Shown: positions 60,052 to 64,000 of the stretch, piece by piece
Position numbering within the stretch: the stretch's first letter is position 1
Layout: each line of letters begins with the position of its first letter
Assembly (NCBI GenBank): GCA_000818945.1
Contig: KN805429.1
Location: 1-64,000 of the forward strand
Direction of reading: 5' to 3'
Length of the DNA: 64,000 nucleotides
DNA from: Schizochytrium sp. CCTCC M209059
Lineage: Eukaryota > Sar > Bigyra > Thraustochytrida > Thraustochytriidae
The notes under the pieces: generated by a model
What the model was told of the DNA's origin: nothing
The model's input: the letters and a program-made list of their open reading frames with translations, nothing else
Databases searched by the model: none
Made by a program: the position numbers and the translations under genes

Positions 60052-62766
60052 CTAATAATGTGGAAAATTGTGCGTGAGTCCACTGGGCGTGTCCATCGGG
60101 TACGAGTCGACAATATCGGGCCAGATGTTAAGCGCCCATGTATCCTCGCCATTGTAATCGGCATGGAAGGTGTCCACAGATATCGCAAAGAGCTTTTTGT
60201 CCTCAATGGCCCGGTGCGCCAGAGCACAAGCTAGGGCGGCCGTAGGACAGTTGGGCGCAAGTACAACATCGACGCCTTCGAGATTCTCCGCTTGACCATC
60301 GGTCCGTACGCGAATTGCAAACTGCGCAAGAAACTCGTTGGCGGCCTCCTCAATGTCCTCATCGGCGCGAGCTTCTAGAGCTGGGGCGTCAAGCAGCACA
60401 GACGCCAGCGATTCCGAAGATTCCTCTGTATCGGGCGCAATAAAGGAAAACGCTGCATCTAAAATCCGCTCCGAAGGTCCTCGTGACAAAGGTTTGGGAT
60501 TGTGTACAAGAACATGGTAAAATGGACCAACGAGTGCGAGCAGGTGCCAGACGGAAGATGAAACATCGAGCACGATAAGCGGACTGCCAGCGTCGTTTGT
60601 CTCGGGAAGACGGCGCACAAGGGCGGCCACGGGGTCCTCTTCATCCGGATCCTCTCCAGCGGGAGCCTCGTCAAAAGCAACTGCAGGAACCGCTGTCTGC
60701 TCATCGTCTTGTTGATCATCCTCCACAGGCGCGCGCTTCTTCTTGTTTTTCTTGCCCTGAGCCATTGCTGAATGCGCCTCGTCCTTGGCACCATGGCATT
60801 CTTGGTCAAGGTCATGCTCGCTCAAAGTTTCGTCAAGCGAAGCGACCTTGTACACCGGTGTCGGGGAATTATCACGAGGATCGCGGCGATCAGAGGACTT
60901 GCCTCGGCGCCCTCGCCGGCGCGGTAGTGCATGCTCGCTCTCTGGCTCTTCATTGCCCTCGATCCAAGCCACCAGCTTGTCAATGTCACCTTCCGGAGGA
61001 GGCCCGCGGAGACGAGCTTCAACATCATCTTCGAGGTCGTCGTTAAGATTTTCAGCGCGGTCCCAGAGCGCATCTTGTTGAGCTTGCTTATGGAGCTCGC
61101 GTTGTCGAGCCTCTGCATCTTTCGTGTGCGATATGTAGGGTAGGCGACCAAATTGAAGCTCCCACTTGCGCAAAAGCGCCTTGTGCACGCGCCCGACATG
61201 CTTCATGTCGGGGAGACAAAGTACGCTGCGCTGAAGCACCATTGCAAGGATCATGTCGACCACGCTGAGTTCTTTCTCGGCGCGTTCCTTCTCGGGCCCC
61301 GTTTTGTGTTGCTGAGCTTCGAGCGATTCCAAAGCAGCCTGCTCCTCGCGTGCATCAGCAAGATGTTTTTGCACAGCCTGCAATTGCATGGCACACGAGG
61401 CTGTGACGTCGCCAATGTCGTCGGTGCTGGCCCAGAGCTCCTCGAGCTCGGTCGCCATGGCAGTCAGGCTTTCGATGCGCTCAGACACTTCCTCGCGCTC
61501 CAAGCGCGCAAGCTCCTCGCGTTCGGCAATGACATCAATTTCCTCGAGCATGGATCTTTTCCACACGAGCGAGCGCGAGCAGTCCCGCACGCGCTCTTTG
61601 AGTAAACGCGCAGCGTCGGCACGATCTCCTGCAGAGGCACGCCGAGCAATTTCACGCCAGAGATCTTGCGTCGTCCTCGTTTCAAAAAGGTCTGCAACGT
61701 GCACGACTTCGGGATAGTTTACTGCGGCGTAGCGCTTTCCGGCGTTGAGCGTCTCCAGACGGGCTACATCGTCTTGAACGCAGAGCTCAGTCGAATGGTG
61801 AAAGGCGCCTACCTCGAACATGGCCTCACATAGTTGATCAAGCTGGTCCTCCGCTTTGAGCAGCTCTTCAAAGATTTCGTGACGCGCCGTTTCGACGGAC
61901 TTTCCGTCTTGTGTCCAAGGCGTTACGTCCACAAGAATCACAGGCCAATCGTCCGCGTCCCGAGACGTGGGCTCCCCAGGCGATTCGTCTGCAGTGTCGG
62001 CACCCTCGCCTTCGCTGGGCACAAGCTTTGGTCGATCGGGTACAGTAGCATCGAGGTCAAAGTCTTCCCAGGATGCTGCTGCTGCTGCTGCTGCCGCTGC
62101 TACTTCTGCTGCTTCTGTTGTTGCTGCAGCTGCAGACAGATTTTCCTGATGATTGTCAGACAATGAACTTGTCTCGCCTTCTTTTATGAGCCCTTTGTTT
62201 TGGTCTTGTTCCTCCTGATGCTTTTTGTTCTGTTGCTGGTGCGGCGGTGGAGGCTCTGTGATGTTTTCGCTCGTCTTCGCAGCGCTCGCAAGCTTGGAAA
62301 GCGCGCCTAATTTACCAACCTTCGAAGACAACGAAGTGCTTGCTTGGCGCGACCCTGCCAAAGGGGTCATGCGCAACAGCTCTGGGCGGACCCTTCCCGC
62401 CGGGAAGAGCGACCCGTTCGGGAGGAAGAGCAAACGCTGGTCCTCATCTTGAGGACTTGCCTCCTTCTTTTCACCCTCGGTGCTTTCTTCTTTGACCCGA
62501 GCCTTGCCAGCTTTGGCGTTTGACTCCTCAGCATCGCTCTCGTCTCCATCCTCAAAGTCCTCTTCGGCGGCCTCGTAGCCCTCGTCGACGCCATCGAGAC
62601 CGGGAAAGCGCTGGTCCGCAGGCACTGGCTGTGCGAGCCTCCGAATTTGCTCTTCCGGCAGTCGCACGCGCAGCTCGAGCTCCTGGCCGCTCTCGCCGCG
62701 CGGCTCCGCGCGAAGAAATCCACCCGCGTCCCCGCCAGTTGCGCGCGCTGCCGCTGCGCTCTCCAT
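60052..62766 (-). CDS. Unrecognised 904-residue acidic coiled-coil protein
   Basis: I do not recognise this protein. The first about 250 residues are disordered, acidic and Ala/Gln-rich, including a poly-Ala run of about 10. A predicted helical and coiled-coil stretch spans about 285-560 (for example KRSMLEEIDVIAEREELARL). A basic patch (PRRRGRRGKSSDRRDPR) precedes a second acidic linker (about 640-735). The C-terminal 165 residues look folded, with alternating hydrophobic strands and helices: PLIVLDVSSSVWHLLALVG, VDVVLAPNCPTAALACALAH and a Trp/Tyr-rich end. No enzyme motif was found. The frame is long, starts MESAAA and is single exon. Confidence 0.7.
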   Translation of the reverse strand: MESAAAARATGGDAGGFLRAEPRGESGQELELRVRLPEEQIRRLAQPVPADQRFPGLDGVDEGYEAAEEDFEDGDESDAEESNAKAGKARVKEESTEGEKKEASPQDEDQRLLFLPNGSLFPAGRVRPELLRMTPLAGSRQASTSLSSKVGKLGALSKLASAAKTSENITEPPPPHQQQNKKHQEEQDQNKGLIKEGETSSLSDNHQENLSAAAATTEAAEVAAAAAAAAASWEDFDLDATVPDRPKLVPSEGEGADTADESPGEPTSRDADDWPVILVDVTPWTQDGKSVETARHEIFEELLKAEDQLDQLCEAMFEVGAFHHSTELCVQDDVARLETLNAGKRYAAVNYPEVVHVADLFETRTTQDLWREIARRASAGDRADAARLLKERVRDCSRSLVWKRSMLEEIDVIAEREELARLEREEVSERIESLTAMATELEELWASTDDIGDVTASCAMQLQAVQKHLADAREEQAALESLEAQQHKTGPEKERAEKELSVVDMILAMVLQRSVLCLPDMKHVGRVHKALLRKWELQFGRLPYISHTKDAEARQRELHKQAQQDALWDRAENLNDDLEDDVEARLRGPPPEGDIDKLVAWIEGNEEPESEHALPRRRGRRGKSSDRRDPRDNSPTPVYKVASLDETLSEHDLDQECHGAKDEAHSAMAQGKKNKKKRAPVEDDQQDDEQTAVPAVAFDEAPAGEDPDEEDPVAALVRRLPETNDAGSPLIVLDVSSSVWHLLALVGPFYHVLVHNPKPLSRGPSERILDAAFSFIAPDTEESSESLASVLLDAPALEARADEDIEEAANEFLAQFAIRVRTDGQAENLEGVDVVLAPNCPTAALACALAHRAIEDKKLFAISVDTFHADYNGEDTWALNIWPDIVDSYPMDTPSGLTHNFPHY

Positions 62767-63157
62767 CGTGCCTCGCGCGCCCGAATGAGTTCTGCCAGAG
62801 GTTGGTGGTTCTCACTCACTCATCCTTCATTGGCACTCACTCACTCACTCACTCACTCGCCCACTCACTCACTCATGTAGGTATAGGAGTATAAACAGGC
62901 CATGTTCACCAAAGAAAGAAGAATATGGACCACCGTCCTCGTGCCGTCTGGCTTTCAGGGCGAAGGTCAATGACCAAGAAGAGAAAAAAAGGAGAAGAAG
63001 AAGAGGAAGAGGAAGAGGAAGAGGAACGGGCGTTAGAGTGGCGGAAGAGCAAGCTGCAAACATTGGATTATTCACGAAGAAAATGAATCTCGCTTGTGAT
63101 CGCTTTGTGTTAAAGCTACGTTGTTGCCGGTTTGAGCTTAGCTTCGCGTAGCTTAGC
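62767..63157. other. Intergenic region with CACT and GAAGAG repeats
   Basis: 391 bp upstream of the 904-residue gene (-) and downstream of the GST gene (-). Contains a (CACT)n tract at 62826-62876 and a GAAGAG-rich patch near 62990-63025. No gene. Confidence 0.45.
62826..62876. repeat. (CACT)n microsatellite
   Basis: About 11-12 tetranucleotide units, imperfect, just upstream of the minus-strand 904-residue gene. Confidence 0.85.
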
Positions 63158-63838
63158 TTAGAGGCCGCTCATAATGTTGAGCTTACCCCCCCGTGCCTCA
63201 GCGGCCTTGTATGAGTCGAGATTCTTGATACGGTCCATGTAAGAGGCAATGTTAGGCCAGCGCGAGCTGTCGTTCTGGCCACGTCGCAAGAAGACTGCCT
63301 CGAGAGGAAAGGACATGTTCACATCGGCACCGGTGATCTCGTTGCCCGCAAACCACTTGTTCGCGCCAAGGTGCGCCTCGATCATCTCGAGATTCGTGTC
63401 AAGCTGAGGCCCAATGTAGGACGAGATCACCTTGTCGCAGACAGGCTTAAGGATAGGGCGCAAGAACCAGGGTGCCTGGTTCGGTACAGCCGAAAATACG
63501 AGCGTCATGACCAAAGGCGGCATGAGCGTGCCCTCGGCATAGTGCATCCAATAGTGAAACTGGAGTCGCTCCGGCGTCCCAACGGGGGGCATGAGTTTGT
63601 TCTCGCGCTCGCAAAGGTGCATGATGATGGCGCCGGACTCAGCAATAGTAAGGTCTCCATCCTGGACCACTGGCGCCTTGCCCAGCGGATGTACCTTTTT
63701 CAGTTCTGGGGGCGCCAGCCCGGTCTGAGAGTTGCGCTTGTAGTCCTTGATCTGGTACGGCAGCTGGAGCAGCTCCAGCAACCAGACGATGCGGTGCGAC
63801 CGCGACATGTCCAAGTGGTGTACCGTAATCGGTGCCAT
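63158..63838 (-). CDS. Glutathione S-transferase, GTT1-like
   Basis: A 226-residue protein with the two-domain GST layout. The N-terminal thioredoxin-like domain starts ITVHHLDMSRSHRIVWLLEL, resembling the yeast GTT1 opening with its SRxxRxxWLL pattern. It continues with PPELKKVHPLGKAPVV and LTIAESGAIIMHL, where the ES pair binds the glutathione gamma-glutamyl group. The C-terminal helical domain ends with ITGADVNMSFPLEAV and a Tyr/Lys-rich tail. The enzyme conjugates glutathione to electrophiles or reduces peroxides. The gene starts at Met and is preceded by a short GC-rich promoter (63839-64000). The substrate is unknown. Confidence 0.9.
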   Translation of the reverse strand: MAPITVHHLDMSRSHRIVWLLELLQLPYQIKDYKRNSQTGLAPPELKKVHPLGKAPVVQDGDLTIAESGAIIMHLCERENKLMPPVGTPERLQFHYWMHYAEGTLMPPLVMTLVFSAVPNQAPWFLRPILKPVCDKVISSYIGPQLDTNLEMIEAHLGANKWFAGNEITGADVNMSFPLEAVFLRRGQNDSSRWPNIASYMDRIKNLDSYKAAEARGGKLNIMSGL

Positions 63839-64000
63839 CTTCTTTATTCCTTCAGTCTCCTCTTTTCGGCCGAGGCTTGCTGTCTCGAGCTGCTACTTTC
63901 GCCTCGGCGCGTGCTCGTGCTCGTGTACGTGTTCGTGTCCGTGCTCGCGCGGTTTTGCCGTGGACTGCTCTCCTCCGATCTCCTGTCTGCGCGTCTGTCT
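63839..64000. promoter_or_regulatory. 5' flank of the GST gene, window edge
   Basis: Short upstream sequence of the minus-strand GST gene, with a GTGCTCGTGCTCGTGTACGTGTTCGTG-like stretch of six-base imperfect repeats near 63910-63950. No gene is visible before the window ends. Confidence 0.35.

Overview
The window looks like nuclear DNA of an intron-poor, GC-rich protist. The best guess is a thraustochytrid or related stramenopile. That guess rests on long single-exon genes, strong C/G third-position bias (extreme in EF-1alpha), many microsatellites and the mix of families: a KCBP-like kinesin-14, a slingshot phosphatase, a phytochelatin synthase-like enzyme and a WSCD-type sulfotransferase. 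This is inference and was not tested by phylogeny. The sequence contains one assembly gap of 540 N (14135-14674). I saw no tRNA, rRNA, CRISPR array or intact transposon.

Layout. 0.5-12.5 kb: slingshot-type phosphatase (+), BAF-like DNA-binding protein beside a giant (AAAAGC)n tract (+), DDX41-type helicase (+), threonine aldolase (-), sphingomyelin synthase-like enzyme (-), a decayed coiled-coil gene remnant (-), and phytochelatin synthase-like protein (-). 12.5-24.2 kb: a GC-rich divergent spacer with the gap, then EF-1alpha with an intron after codon 6 (+), a Golgi sulfotransferase (+) and a long C-terminal-motor kinesin (+). 24.8-37.1 kb: LAMMER kinase (-), the 2222-residue ribosome-biogenesis factor UTP10/HEATR1 (+), and a mitochondrial oxoglutarate/malate-type carrier (-) separated from UTP10 by about 500 bp of pure (GA)n.

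37.1-40.7 kb is a 3.6 kb GC-rich spacer with only simple repeats. 40.7-45.8 kb: a double LtrA-domain membrane protein and a fatty acid hydroxylase/sterol desaturase family enzyme, both +. 45.8-52.7 kb: a tandem array of three paralogous multi-span membrane proteins on the minus strand. I do not recognise the family. Two copies are intact and the third is a pseudogene with several frameshifts and a stop. This is the best candidate for something undescribed. 53.4-64 kb: an unrecognised EF-hand-like acidic protein with a probable frame break near its end (+), a methyltransferase-TPR protein (+), PP4 regulatory subunit 2 (-), an unrecognised 904-residue coiled-coil protein (-) and a GTT1-like glutathione S-transferase (-).

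The genes are mostly housekeeping and not an operon: RNA processing and ribosome biogenesis (DDX41, LAMMER kinase, UTP10), translation (EF-1alpha), cytoskeleton (slingshot, kinesin), lipid enzymes (sphingomyelin synthase-like, hydroxylase) and thiol/metal detoxification (phytochelatin synthase-like, GST). Divergent spacers are long and GC-rich, while convergent spacers are short and less GC-rich. Hexanucleotide expansions read as dipeptide repeats (KS, VA, RD) recur in or next to three genes.
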